A stretch of 64,000 bases of DNA from an uncultured Clostridia bacterium. GTDB lineage: Bacteria > Bacillota > Clostridia > Christensenellales > Aristaeellaceae. The notes beneath the pieces are model-generated. The model worked only from the letters and a program-made list of their open reading frames with translations. It did not search any database and was not told where the DNA came from. Positions 27,981 to 36,406 of the stretch are shown piece after piece. The stretch is from assembly GCA_947596085.1 (NCBI GenBank), contig CANQEW010000001.1, forward strand, positions 62,001 to 126,000, given 5' to 3'. Both the position numbers and the translations under genes were made by a program. Every line of letters begins with the position of its first letter. Positions within the stretch are counted from its first letter, which is position 1.

Positions 27981-28738
27981 TGATCACTCTCATCGGAACT
28001 GACGCGCCGCACTTTCGCTTGATCGCTCGTCGGCTTGTAGTAATCCGAATAATAATTGGAATAATAGGATCTGTTGTAATACTTCTTGCTGCTGAGCGCA
28101 TCCAGATCCACTTCGTTGAGCACCGCGCCCAGCACCGCGCAGCCGGTGCGCATGATTTGGCGCTTGGCCTCCAGCAGTTCGCGGCGGCCGACCGAGTTAT
28201 ACTTCACCGCGAAGATCGTCCCATCGCAAGACTTCGCGATCTCCGCCGCGTCGATGATGACGCCCACCGGCGGCGCGTCCACGATCACAAAATCGAAGCG
28301 CTCCGACAGGTAGCTGAACATCTGCTTGAGCCGGGGCGTGCTCAGCAGCGCCAGCGAGTTGGACACCTCGCGGCCCACCGGAATCATGTACGCCCAGGGG
28401 ATGCTCGTCTCATACAGCGCGTCGTTCAGGGAGCACATGCCCGCAAGGTAGTGCGCCGTCCCGTAGCCCGTTCCCGCCAGAACGTGCACGCCATACTTGG
28501 CAGAGACCTGCGATCTGCGCAGGTCGCAGTCCACCAGAACCGTCTTTTTGCCCAGTTGCGCCATGGTGCGCAGAATGTTCATCGACAGGAAAGATTTGCC
28601 CTCATGGGCCTGCGTGCTCGTCACCATGATGACGCGCTTCTCATTGCCCACGAAGGTCAGATTCGTGCACAGGGTATTGATAGCTTCCTTACAGGCATAA
28701 TCCAGCCCCTGGAACCGCGTAAACTCCAGCTTATTCAT
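27977..28738 (-). CDS. CpsD/YwqD-type tyrosine kinase (BY-kinase)
   Basis: A 253-residue cytosolic autokinase of the polysaccharide co-polymerase system. Walker A is AHEGKSFLSMN, Walker A-prime is VLVDCDLRRSQ and Walker B is FDFVIVDAPP. The C-terminus carries the tyrosine cluster YYNRSYYSNYYSDYY that is autophosphorylated in this family. It needs the membrane modulator encoded just upstream (28740). The start is separated from that gene by a single base. Confidence 0.93.
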   Translation of the reverse strand: MNKLEFTRFQGLDYACKEAINTLCTNLTFVGNEKRVIMVTSTQAHEGKSFLSMNILRTMAQLGKKTVLVDCDLRRSQVSAKYGVHVLAGTGYGTAHYLAGMCSLNDALYETSIPWAYMIPVGREVSNSLALLSTPRLKQMFSYLSERFDFVIVDAPPVGVIIDAAEIAKSCDGTIFAVKYNSVGRRELLEAKRQIMRTGCAVLGAVLNEVDLDALSSKKYYNRSYYSNYYSDYYKPTSDQAKVRRVSSDESDQ

Positions 28739-28739
28739 C

Positions 28740-29507
28740 TCAGCGCCTCCGCTTTTTGCCGTCCGAACCCCTGCGCTCGGGCCTCTCGGCGTTGCTATTC
28801 GTGGGCACGACGGCCAGCGCGGCCATATCGGCGTATTTGCGAATGTCGTCGGACGTCTTGATCCGGTCGTCCATCAAAAACTGCACCGTGAGCACGGCGA
28901 TCATCAGCAGTGCCCCGATCACGAAACCGATGACAATATTGAGCACCCTGCGGGGACGAACCGGCTTCTGCGGCAACAGCGCCTTGGAGAGAATGGACGG
29001 CTCGTTGGTATCCATGGTCCGAGATATGTAAGCGCACGCGACCTCGGCATACGTATTGGCGAGATCCATCGCCTCCTTGGCATCGTTCGAGGTGATCGTA
29101 ACGTCCAGTATGCGCGTATCGCTCGGATTGGTGATGGCGAGCATGTCTTCCAGCTCTTCATAGCTGTAGTCCAGCCCCAGGTTCTGAATCACCTGCTCAT
29201 GAACTTCCCAGGTATGGAATACCTCCTGATAGTCGGCCGTGAGGTAGTTGCCAATCTGAAAATCGGAGAGATTGATGGCCGAATCACTGCTGTGGGTCAC
29301 GTAGATGCGGCATGTCGCCTCGTACTCCGGCACCGCCAGCACGAAGCTGTAGATTGCGAAAATCACCATGCCCACCACAGCTGCGGCGGCAATTTTTCCG
29401 ATATTCTCCAGCAGACGATAGGGGAGTTCGAGTAAATCAATCTCGATTTCGCCGTCCTCCACAGTCTCCACGGCGCGATCCATTCCCTGTAAATCTCTTT
29501 CCGCCAT
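28740..29507 (-). CDS. CpsC/Wzz-type chain-length modulator
   Basis: A 255-residue membrane protein with two transmembrane helices, at about 36-58 (IAAAAVVGMVIFAIYSFVL) and about 190-210 (IVIGFVIGALLMIAVLTVQF), around an extracytoplasmic loop. The second helix is preceded by the Pro-rich KPVRPRR. This is the Wzz/YveK layout that activates the BY-kinase and sets polymer length. The C-terminus (RPERRGSDGKKRRR) is strongly basic. Confidence 0.9.
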   Translation of the reverse strand: MAERDLQGMDRAVETVEDGEIEIDLLELPYRLLENIGKIAAAAVVGMVIFAIYSFVLAVPEYEATCRIYVTHSSDSAINLSDFQIGNYLTADYQEVFHTWEVHEQVIQNLGLDYSYEELEDMLAITNPSDTRILDVTITSNDAKEAMDLANTYAEVACAYISRTMDTNEPSILSKALLPQKPVRPRRVLNIVIGFVIGALLMIAVLTVQFLMDDRIKTSDDIRKYADMAALAVVPTNSNAERPERRGSDGKKRRR

Positions 29508-29529
29508 ACCTTCGCCTCAATTTTGTATT

Positions 29530-30279
29530 TCAGAACAAGCTATCCTCGTAAAACACACCGATCGCAAGCTCTTGAATCGCGGCCTCGTCCGGCAGAAGCT
29601 CGTCCGCCCGGAAAATCGTCGGCAGATCGACCGTCTCCGCGACCTCGTAGCGGTCGGCCTTATCCAGCGCGCGCATCACCGCGCCGCTTTTCATATCCGT
29701 GATAAGATATTCGCTGAGCACACCGTACAACTCGTTGAGCTGCTTCGACGGCATCGCCTCCAGCGCCAGCCGCAGCAGGTGCAGCCGCTGCCGCGCGTCG
29801 CCCTCGATTCGCCCGAGCTCCGTTACGGCGCTGACGCCATCCAGATCGACGCCCATGTAATCATTGATCAATTCGACGCCAAACATGCCGTTCACCGCCG
29901 CCGCCATGCGCAGCAGGTCTTCATTCGGATCCTCCCCCAGCGCATAGACTTCCCGCAACGGCAACCGGCGGCCCTCGACTTCCACCATCACCGCGCCGTC
30001 GATGTAGACCGGCGCGATCCGCTTTTCATTATCGTCAATCGCGAACAGCGCCGCAAAATCCGCGCGCGGCACGCCCGCCTCGTCCGGCAGAATTCCGGCG
30101 ACCAGTATCGTCGTCATTCGATCGCGCAGGTAGTAGGTCTTGCCGGCGTACTCCATGCGCGGCACGTTGCTGAAGCGCTCCTCCAGGTCGCCATGCCCCG
30201 ACTCTCCCAGAGCCAGCCCCGCCGCCAGGTACAGCAACAGCACAAGGATCGCGCAGCGCCGCGCGGAAGGCTTTCTCAT
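29530..30279 (-). CDS. degenerate LCP-like exported protein
   Basis: A 249-residue protein with a signal peptide or anchor (about residues 10-27). The segment MTTILVAGILPDEAG...RADFAALFAIDD resembles the start of an LCP domain. Where active LCP enzymes have SLPRDT, this protein reads VYIDGAV, so the catalytic Arg region is missing. It may be a non-catalytic partner or adaptor. The ATG at 30279 overlaps the stop of the loaP-like gene as ATGA, so it is coupled to it. Confidence 0.65.
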   Translation of the reverse strand: MRKPSARRCAILVLLLYLAAGLALGESGHGDLEERFSNVPRMEYAGKTYYLRDRMTTILVAGILPDEAGVPRADFAALFAIDDNEKRIAPVYIDGAVMVEVEGRRLPLREVYALGEDPNEDLLRMAAAVNGMFGVELINDYMGVDLDGVSAVTELGRIEGDARQRLHLLRLALEAMPSKQLNELYGVLSEYLITDMKSGAVMRALDKADRYEVAETVDLPTIFRADELLPDEAAIQELAIGVFYEDSLF

Positions 30280-30827
30280 TCTTCTTCCCTTTCGATCAAT
30301 TCGAACCCCAGCCAAACCGTGACCCGGTTGCCACCCACTTCCAGCGCGATCTGCGCCGTCTGCGACCGCCGGTTCACGCGAATGATCTGCCCCGCGTATG
30401 CCTTGAGCAGACCGTCCGTGACGCAGATGCGGTCCCCCTCGTAATAGGCCTTCGAAAAGCCAACCACGCCGTTTTGCGTGAACAGATAGCGCGCGATGTG
30501 CAGATCCTCACCGCGCAGCGCCCAGATGCCCTCCGAATCGCGCAACAATCGAAACACATCCTGCCGCCGCACGAACTGCCGCGCGTCGATATTCGCGCCG
30601 GTGCGGAAAAATAAATAGCCCGGGAAGAGCGGCACGGCTTCCTCAATTTTACCGGGACCCACCCTGCGCCTGCGCAGCTTCTCCGCGAAGATCGCCTGAA
30701 CTTCCGGAAATTCCGATTCAATCTCGGCAGCGAGGCTCTTCTCCTTGCCCGTCCGGCAGAACAGGCAACCGTATTTCATCCTCCCGTCCCTCTCGGGGGG
30801 GAGTATGTCTACCTCCCATGCGGACAT
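30276..30827 (-). CDS. loaP: LoaP/NusG-like transcription antiterminator
   Basis: A 183-residue NusG paralogue. The N-terminal NGN domain starts at KYGCLFCRTGKEKSLA and contains VPLFPGYLFFRT. The C-terminal KOW domain includes YEGDRICVTDGLLKAYAG. LoaP proteins in Firmicutes sit at the front of long polysaccharide or antibiotic operons and suppress termination within them. GGGAGG 7 bases before the ATG at 30827 selects this start. ATG 30779 and an upstream start at 30869 are weaker. It is the first gene of the LCP/CpsC/CpsD/CpsB operon. Confidence 0.85.
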   Translation of the reverse strand: MSAWEVDILPPERDGRMKYGCLFCRTGKEKSLAAEIESEFPEVQAIFAEKLRRRRVGPGKIEEAVPLFPGYLFFRTGANIDARQFVRRQDVFRLLRDSEGIWALRGEDLHIARYLFTQNGVVGFSKAYYEGDRICVTDGLLKAYAGQIIRVNRRSQTAQIALEVGGNRVTVWLGFELIEREEE

Positions 30828-30871
30828 CGCTTCGCCTCCCGAATGGACAGTTCTGCGCACAATACACATTT

Positions 30872-30901
30872 ATTCTATACCTCGGCGCAACAAAAAGTCA
30901 A
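30872..30901 (-). promoter_or_regulatory. promoter of the loaP operon
   Basis: TTGACT (30901-30896) and TAGAAT (30877-30872) on the minus strand, spacer 18. TATAGA two bases earlier is an alternative -10. Confidence 0.65.
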
Positions 30902-31036
30902 ATTATATTCTTGTGAATTTCAAAATTCATCCAGGGCAGAAACTGCCATCCATTTATGCCGCTGTGGCGCGAATTTTCCCGGAAGCATAAAAATGAAGCG
31001 GAGGCCACGGCCTCCCAAATCGAAGGAGGAATGCGA

Positions 31037-31942
31037 ATGCCCGCTTTTTATAACCAGGCCACGCTCACCTATGGCGACCGCGTCGTCAACTCCAACACCG
31101 TTCAGGGCGAACTCAGCGCCGCGCTGCGCCTCGAAAAGACCGCCCTTCAGGAACGCTACCGCCCCGGCGACATGATCAGCTACGCGATTTCCGTCATCAA
31201 CTCCGGCGCGACGGACGCCGAGGACCTTCAGCTCACCGACGATCTGGGCGCCTATGACTTCGGCTCCGGCACGCTGGTTCCGATGGAATTCGTGCGGGGC
31301 TCCGCGAAATACTACGTCAACGGCGAGCTTCAGGATGGCCCCGACATGAGCGCCGAAGTGCCGCTCACGATCCGCGGCGTCAGCATTCCCGCGGGCGGAA
31401 ACGCGATCGTCCTCTTCACGGCGCGCGTGAACGAGTTCGCCCCGCTCGGCTCCTGCGCGACGCTCACCAGCACCGCCCGGCTGGATCGGGGCGCGTCCGC
31501 CGGGCTCGCCCGCGCGGCCGCCATGCCCGCTGCTGAGAGCGGGGTCACGCTGCCGCTGTCCGCCTCATCGGACATCCATCCGGAGACGGAGGCACTGCTG
31601 ACGATTCACAAGAGCCTGACTCCGACTACCGTATCCGTCGGCGAGCCGCTGACCTACACGCTGCGCATCGAAAACAGCGGCGCGACCCCGGTGCAGGCCG
31701 GCGACGGCGCGATGGTGACGGACCGTTTCGATCCCCTGCTGGACATCTCCTCGGTGCGCTACAACGGCGAGGAGTGGACTTCGCCCGCCAACTACAGCTA
31801 CGACCGCAGCAGCGGACTGTTCTCCAGCGCCGCGGGCCAGCTCATCGTGCCCGCCGCCACCTTCACCCAGAGCGTGCACACCGGCCGCTGGCAGATCGAG
31901 CCCGGCGTGAGCACCATCGAAATCACGGGCACGCTGCGCTAG
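31037..31942 (+). CDS. DUF11-repeat protein without signal peptide
   Basis: A 301-residue protein with two DUF11-type beta-sandwich repeats. The first starts near residue 30 (RLEKTALQERYRPGDMISYAISVINSGA) and the second near 195 (HKSLTPTTVSVGEPLTYTLRIENSGA). The N-terminus (MPAFYNQATLTYGDRVVNSN) shows no signal peptide, and there is no sorting motif or C-terminal anchor. DUF11 proteins are usually surface adhesin-like. Signal-less versions of this kind recur in Clostridia, perhaps released or placed on spores, which is inference. AAGGAGG lies 7 bases before the ATG at 31037, while ATG 31031 is too close. Confidence 0.8.
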   Translation: MPAFYNQATLTYGDRVVNSNTVQGELSAALRLEKTALQERYRPGDMISYAISVINSGATDAEDLQLTDDLGAYDFGSGTLVPMEFVRGSAKYYVNGELQDGPDMSAEVPLTIRGVSIPAGGNAIVLFTARVNEFAPLGSCATLTSTARLDRGASAGLARAAAMPAAESGVTLPLSASSDIHPETEALLTIHKSLTPTTVSVGEPLTYTLRIENSGATPVQAGDGAMVTDRFDPLLDISSVRYNGEEWTSPANYSYDRSSGLFSSAAGQLIVPAATFTQSVHTGRWQIEPGVSTIEITGTLR

Positions 31943-32081
31943 CGCGTCCGGGCGGCGGTCGGGCCCGCCGCTTACATAGCTGAACCCTTTGTTAACCCGA
32001 AACCCCTTTCCCCGCGCCTTTTGATGTGTTAGCATATATATAAGTTCGTTTAAAATCGGAAATCGACTCGGAGGTGCCTTC

Positions 32082-33476
32082 ATGCGCGCAAAGCTTCGCG
32101 GGCTGATCGGAAGCCGCGCTTTCTACGTGATGGTGCTGGGCGTGGTGCTGCCGATCATCGTGCAGAACGCCATCAGCAACTTCGTCAATTTGCTGGACAA
32201 CCTCATGGTGGGCCGCATCGGCACGGAGCAGATGTCCGGCGTGGCCATCGCGAACCAGCTGATCTTTGTATTCAATCTGGCCGTGTTCGGCGCGATCTCC
32301 GGCGCGGGCATCTTCACCGCCCAGTTTCACGGCTCGGGCAACGTGGACGGCGTGCGCGCGACGTTCCGCTACAAGCTGCTGATCTGCCTGGGCATCTCCG
32401 CGATCGCGCTGCTACTGTTCGCGCTGCGCGGCCCGCAGCTCATCGGCCTGTACCTGACGGATACCACCGATCCCCAGCGCGCGCAGCAGACGCTTTCCTA
32501 CGCGCTCGAATACCTGCGCGTGATGCTCGCCGGCCTGATCCCCTTCGCCCTGACCCAGTGCTACGCGGGCACGCTGCGCGAGACGGGCGAGACCGCCATG
32601 CCCATGTACGCGGGCGTGGCCGCCGTGGGCGTCAACCTCCTGTTCAACTACCTGCTGATCTTCGGACACCTGGGCTTCCCGGCGATGGGCGTGCGCGGCG
32701 CGGCCTATGCCACCGTGCTCTCCCGCTTCGTGGAGCTGATCATCATCGCGGCCTACACCCATCTGAATCGCGCGAAGCACCCCTTCGCGAAGGGCCTCTA
32801 TCGCTCGATGCGGATTCCCGCCCCGCTGGCGGCGGCCATCACCCGCAAGGGCACGCCGCTGCTGGTCAACGAATTTCTCTGGTCACTGGGCATGGCGATG
32901 CTCTCGCAAATTTACTCGCTGCGCGGCCTGGACGTGGTGGCGGCCACCAACATCTCCAGCACCGTGTACAACCTGTTCAGCGTCGCCTTCCTGTCCATGG
33001 GCAGCGCCGCGGCCATCATCGTGGGCCAGGCGCTGGGCGCGAGCGACGTGGAGCGCGCAAAGGACTACAGCTGGAAGCTGATGGCCTTTTCCGTGGCGAT
33101 GAGCGTGGCGCTGGGCGCGGCGCTGCTGGCGCTATCGGGGCTGATTCCGCTATTGTACAACACCACGGACTCGGTGCACGCGCTCGCGGCCAATCTGCTG
33201 CGCGTCTCCGCCTGCATCATGCCGCTGAACGCCGTCACCAACTGCTCCTACTTCATCCTGCGCTCGGGCGGGCGCACGGGCGTCACCTTCCTGTTCGACA
33301 GCGTATTCGTCTGGGCGGTCAACATCACGCTGGCCTGGTGCCTCGCCCACCTCACGGGCATGAACATCGTGGGCATCTACCTCTGCGTGCAGCTGACGGA
33401 GCTCATCAAGTGCGCCATCGGGCTGTTTCTGGTGCATCGGGGCATCTGGATTAACAACATCGTCGCGGAAAGCTAA
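32082..33476 (+). CDS. MATE-family multidrug/metabolite efflux transporter
   Basis: A 464-residue protein with 12 predicted transmembrane helices in two homologous halves. Each half carries a MATE pattern, such as PIIVQNAISNFVNLLDNLMVGRIG at the start and PLLVNEFLWSLGMAMLSQIYSLRG at mid-protein. These transporters export cationic drugs or metabolites using Na+ or H+ gradients. GGAGGTG precedes the ATG. It is a single gene, and its substrate cannot be deduced. Confidence 0.92.
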   Translation: MRAKLRGLIGSRAFYVMVLGVVLPIIVQNAISNFVNLLDNLMVGRIGTEQMSGVAIANQLIFVFNLAVFGAISGAGIFTAQFHGSGNVDGVRATFRYKLLICLGISAIALLLFALRGPQLIGLYLTDTTDPQRAQQTLSYALEYLRVMLAGLIPFALTQCYAGTLRETGETAMPMYAGVAAVGVNLLFNYLLIFGHLGFPAMGVRGAAYATVLSRFVELIIIAAYTHLNRAKHPFAKGLYRSMRIPAPLAAAITRKGTPLLVNEFLWSLGMAMLSQIYSLRGLDVVAATNISSTVYNLFSVAFLSMGSAAAIIVGQALGASDVERAKDYSWKLMAFSVAMSVALGAALLALSGLIPLLYNTTDSVHALAANLLRVSACIMPLNAVTNCSYFILRSGGRTGVTFLFDSVFVWAVNITLAWCLAHLTGMNIVGIYLCVQLTELIKCAIGLFLVHRGIWINNIVAES

Positions 33477-33479
33477 AAG

Positions 33480-33640
33480 GCGCGGGAAATCTGTGAATTT
33501 CCCGCGCGAGGGAAGAGAGAACTGCGGTTTCCTGAATTTCTCACGGAATTCAGGGCGGAAACCTGACTGGCCAGTATTGTTTTCCTTTCGCTTGCGCTCC
33601 AGGGAAACCAAATCCGGCGCGCAGGTCGTCGGATTTGATT
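33480..33640. other. structured non-coding stretch downstream of the MATE gene
   Basis: Three or four hairpins in series. An 11-bp stem at 33480-33490/33497-33507 lies right after the MATE stop and probably terminates it although no T-tract follows. GGTTTCC-TGAATT pairs with AATTCA-GG and GGAAACC at about 33523-33567. GTTTTCC pairs with GGGAAAC at about 33579-33608. AAATCCG pairs with CGGATTT at about 33610-33637. No reading frame is credible. Confidence 0.5.
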
Positions 33641-33709
33641 GAATATGCTGTCCTGCGGTTGGTTTTTTGACAGACAGGGCGGGAGGGGCGTCCCCCTCCC
33701 GCGCGTTGG

Positions 33710-34144
33710 TCACTTTCCGAACAGCTGCACCCAGTAGCAGACGTTCCCGACCTTCATGCAGCAGCCGCCGATGGAGCCGAAGCTCGCGCGCAGCACGTTC
33801 TGCCGGTGGCCGCTGGAGCTCATCCACGCCGCCAGCACGCGGTCGGGATTGTTGTGGCCCCGGGCGATGTTCTCGCCGTAGACCGCGTCCGACACCGTGC
33901 GCCAGGACGAGCCATCGGGCCGCGTGTGGCTGAACTTTTGCACGATCTCCTCGCAGCGCTCCCGCGCCGCGGCCATCAGTTCCTCGTCCACGCGCAACAG
34001 CTCCAGGCCGTAGCGGGCGCGCTCCACGTTGGTCTCGTCGATCATGGCGTAGGTGTAGCTCTCCGAATAGCTCGCTGCCTGCGCTGCGCCCAGCGCCAGC
34101 AGCAAAAGCGCCGCCAGCAGGGCGATGCGTCGCCTGTGTTTCAT
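33710..34144 (-). CDS. secreted CAP/SCP-domain protein
   Basis: A 144-residue exported protein. The signal peptide is MKHRRRIALLAALLLLALGAAQA. The CAP fold then shows ETNVERARYGLELL, FSHTRPDGSSW, YGENIARGHNN and WMSSSGHRQNVLR. Bacterial CAP proteins of this size (YkwD-like) are common in spore formers and their role is uncertain. GGGAG fits the ATG at 34144. ATGs at 34153 and 34165 are in frame but badly placed. The promoter carries a palindrome (see below). Confidence 0.9.
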   Translation of the reverse strand: MKHRRRIALLAALLLLALGAAQAASYSESYTYAMIDETNVERARYGLELLRVDEELMAAARERCEEIVQKFSHTRPDGSSWRTVSDAVYGENIARGHNNPDRVLAAWMSSSGHRQNVLRASFGSIGGCCMKVGNVCYWVQLFGK

Positions 34145-34174
34145 ATTCTTCATCTCCCGTGTCATAAAATATGG

Positions 34175-34190
34175 TTGAAATATATTTCAA
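34175..34190 (-). promoter_or_regulatory. operator-like palindrome at the CAP gene start site
   Basis: TTGAAATATATTTCAA is a perfect 16-bp dyad located 5 to 20 bases after the -10 box of the CAP gene, around or just after the expected +1. That is a typical position for a repressor site. The regulator is unknown. Confidence 0.5.
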
Positions 34191-34194
34191 CTGT

Positions 34195-34223
34195 ATTTTA
34201 GCGAAATTGTACAAAATAGTCAA
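34195..34223 (-). promoter_or_regulatory. sigma-A promoter of the CAP gene
   Basis: TTGACT (34223-34218) and TAAAAT (34200-34195) on the minus strand, spacer 17. Confidence 0.7.
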
Positions 34224-34273
34224 TCATATACGAACGTATTTCCACAAATTGCCTTGCAAGGAGGGGTAGAAAG

Positions 34274-35086
34274 ATGGCGGAAGAACTGCCGCGGGCGGAC
34301 GTCGCCCTATGCGCGCGGGGATTGGCGGCGAGCCGGGAGCGCGCTCGGGCGCTGATCGAGACCGGCTTCGCGTTCGCGGACGGCGAGCGAATCGACAAGC
34401 CCTCCCGGCGCGTTTCTCCGGACGCGGCGCTGGAGGTGCGCGGCGAGTGCTGCCCTTACGTGAGCCGGGGTGGCTTCAAGCTGGAGCGCGCGCTGAAGGC
34501 GTTTCATGTGAACGCCGCGGGCGCGGTCGCCATCGACGTGGGCGCGTCCACCGGCGGCTTCACGGACGTGCTGCTGCGCGCGGGCGCGCGGCGCGTGTAC
34601 GCGGTGGACGTGGGCACGGCCCAGCTCGACGCGCGCCTCGCCGCCGATGCGCGCGTGGTCTCCATGGAGCGCGTCAACGCCCGGACGCTGACGCGTGAGA
34701 TGTTCCCGGAGCCGCCGTCGCTGGGGGTGATGGACGTGTCCTTCATCTCGATCACAAAAATTCTCCCGGCGCTGCGGGAGGTATTGGGCGATGGCGGGCG
34801 GCTGATCTCGCTCGTCAAGCCCCAGTTTGAAGCGGGGCGAGCCGCCCTGGGCAAGAACGGAATCGTCGCCTCTCCCGCCGCCCACGAGCGCGTGCTGCGG
34901 GAGCTGACCGCCGCCGCGCCGAACCTCGGCTGGCGGGTGCGGGCGCTGGACTTCTCCCCGATCGCCGGAGGCAGCGGCAACATCGAGTTCCTGGCGGATC
35001 TCATCCCCGGCGACGGCCGCACGCCCTCCCCCACACCAGAAGAAATTCGCGCGCTGGTGCGCCGCGCGCACGCAGAAGTAAAATAA
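34274..35086 (+). CDS. tlyA: TlyA-family rRNA 2'-O-methyltransferase
   Basis: A 270-residue protein with an N-terminal S4 RNA-binding domain (about 7-62) and an FtsJ-like methyltransferase domain (about 63-245). The SAM-binding motif is AIDVGASTGGFTDVLL, followed by VYAVDVGTAQLD and GVMDVSFISITKILP. Homologues methylate cytidine 2'-OH on rRNA and are often called hemolysin A. AAGGAGG precedes the ATG. In many Firmicutes tlyA lies with recN or xseB, but not here. Confidence 0.9.
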   Translation: MAEELPRADVALCARGLAASRERARALIETGFAFADGERIDKPSRRVSPDAALEVRGECCPYVSRGGFKLERALKAFHVNAAGAVAIDVGASTGGFTDVLLRAGARRVYAVDVGTAQLDARLAADARVVSMERVNARTLTREMFPEPPSLGVMDVSFISITKILPALREVLGDGGRLISLVKPQFEAGRAALGKNGIVASPAAHERVLRELTAAAPNLGWRVRALDFSPIAGGSGNIEFLADLIPGDGRTPSPTPEEIRALVRRAHAEVK

Positions 35087-35111
35087 GGCTGATGGAAGGC
35101 CATTGATACGA

Positions 35112-35154
35112 CAAACCGAGGAGTTGATCACAGGTAAGCAAAATCCTCGGTTTG
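35112..35154 (+). terminator. inverted repeat after tlyA
   Basis: CAAACCGAGGA (35112-35122) pairs with TCCTCGGTTTG (35144-35154) across a 21-base loop. It may terminate tlyA, although no T-tract follows. Confidence 0.4.
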
Positions 35155-35304
35155 GTCCTTCATATAGGGAACGGACGTGGCATAGCCGCGCCCGCAGACT
35201 GTCAAAAAACTAAACGCAGGCCAGCCTGTTCAATCAAATCCGGCGACAAGGTTGCAAATCCTTTGGGTCTGCAAGTCGGCCGATAGGCCGACCGGCTGGC
35301 AGTA

Positions 35305-35322
35305 TTCAAGATTTTCTGTAAA
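35305..35322 (+). repeat. left inverted repeat of the IS256-like remnant
   Basis: TTCAAGATTTTCTGTAAA, 17 of 18 identical to the inverted copy at 36389-36406. Confidence 0.6.
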
Positions 35323-35528
35323 GCAGGGAACCGCAAACGCAGCCACCGCGTCAGCGGCCTGGCCCTGGCAGGTTGCCGGGGAAATGCGAAAATGGATGAC
35401 CGACCCGAAGGCATTGAAGCCTGTGATTCCCATCGTCGTCGGTGAGGACAGCATAGCATTTCTCCGGTGTTCTGTCAAGGTTGGCGTCAATTGACGCTCG
35501 CCCGCAGGCATCCTCCCCGGCACTCAGC

Positions 35529-36342
35529 CTAATTCCGGCTCAGCCGGCCGGGATACATAATATCCAGCTCCGCGTAGACCTGCCCCCAGTTCCGAACGGG
35601 CATGGTCCACTTTTTCGTAAGTTCCCAAGTCGCCAGGATATGTCCTGCATGTCGCGGTTCTTCAGCTCGTTCAGCACACTCTGCCAGAACTTCGCCGATT
35701 CGTTTTCACCGATCGTGATGCTCAGCTCTTCCTTCCGCCCTTCCTCGTTGATGCCGAGGATTCCATAGGCCGCCGCTTTGCGGATCACATTGTTCTCCCG
35801 CATGTTGAATACCATGGCGTCGATGTACACGATGGGATAGACCATGCTCAGCGGCCGCTTCTGTCACGCCTCGATCTCCGGCAGCAGTTTGTTCGTGATC
35901 GCAGTGACCATCCCTTCGCTGACCTCGAACCCGTAGATGTCCTGGATCTGCTCCGATACCTGCGCCACGCTCATCCCCCGGGCGTACATCGCGATGATCT
36001 TCCCTTCGATCTCGCTGATGTTCTTCTTGTACTTCGGCACCACCTGCGGCTCAAAGTCGCTGTTCCGATCCTGCGGTACCTGAATCGGAATCTCGCCCAT
36101 ACTCGACCGCAGCGTCTTTGGCTTGTACCCGTTCCGGCTGTCCGTGTATTCCGGCTCAGCCTCCTCCCGCGCCTCCATCTGCTGGTCCGACTCTGCCTCC
36201 AGCATGTCCTGGATCGTTCCGCCCAGCAGATCCTTCAGTGCCTCCTGGATATCTTCGCCGTCCTGATATCGTACATCTCGATGAGTTGCCCGATGATGTC
36301 TCATTTCTCTTCATTCATCCCGTTTTTCCTTTTCCTGCCCAT
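35529..36342 (-). pseudogene. IS256/mutator-family transposase, broken
   Basis: The original start is the ATG at 36342, behind GGAGGG. Reading minus, the frame meets a TGA after MGRKRKNGMNEEK, then needs a frameshift to continue into DIQEALKDLLGGTIQDMLEAE. A second TGA at about 35864 replaces the Trp expected before QKRPLSMVYPIVYIDAM. After NELKNRDMQDI the reading jumps straight to TKKWTMPVRNWGQVYAELDI and stops at 35529. That removes the central segment with the second catalytic Asp and the Glu. With two stops, a frameshift and a deletion it cannot make an active DDE transposase. Confidence 0.88.
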
Positions 36343-36388
36343 TCGTTTCCCTCCTGTGATATCTCTATTCTATCACAGTCCCTTGTCT

Positions 36389-36406
36389 TTTACAGAAAAT
36401 GTTGAA
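36389..36406 (-). repeat. right inverted repeat of the IS256-like remnant
   Basis: Inverted partner of 35305-35322, located about 47 bp upstream of the transposase start. Confidence 0.6.

Noticed and set aside
35202-35459. 85-codon minus-strand frame beside the IS remnant
   Set aside because: No ribosome binding site and no recognisable similarity. Parallel frames through the same DNA look equally plausible.
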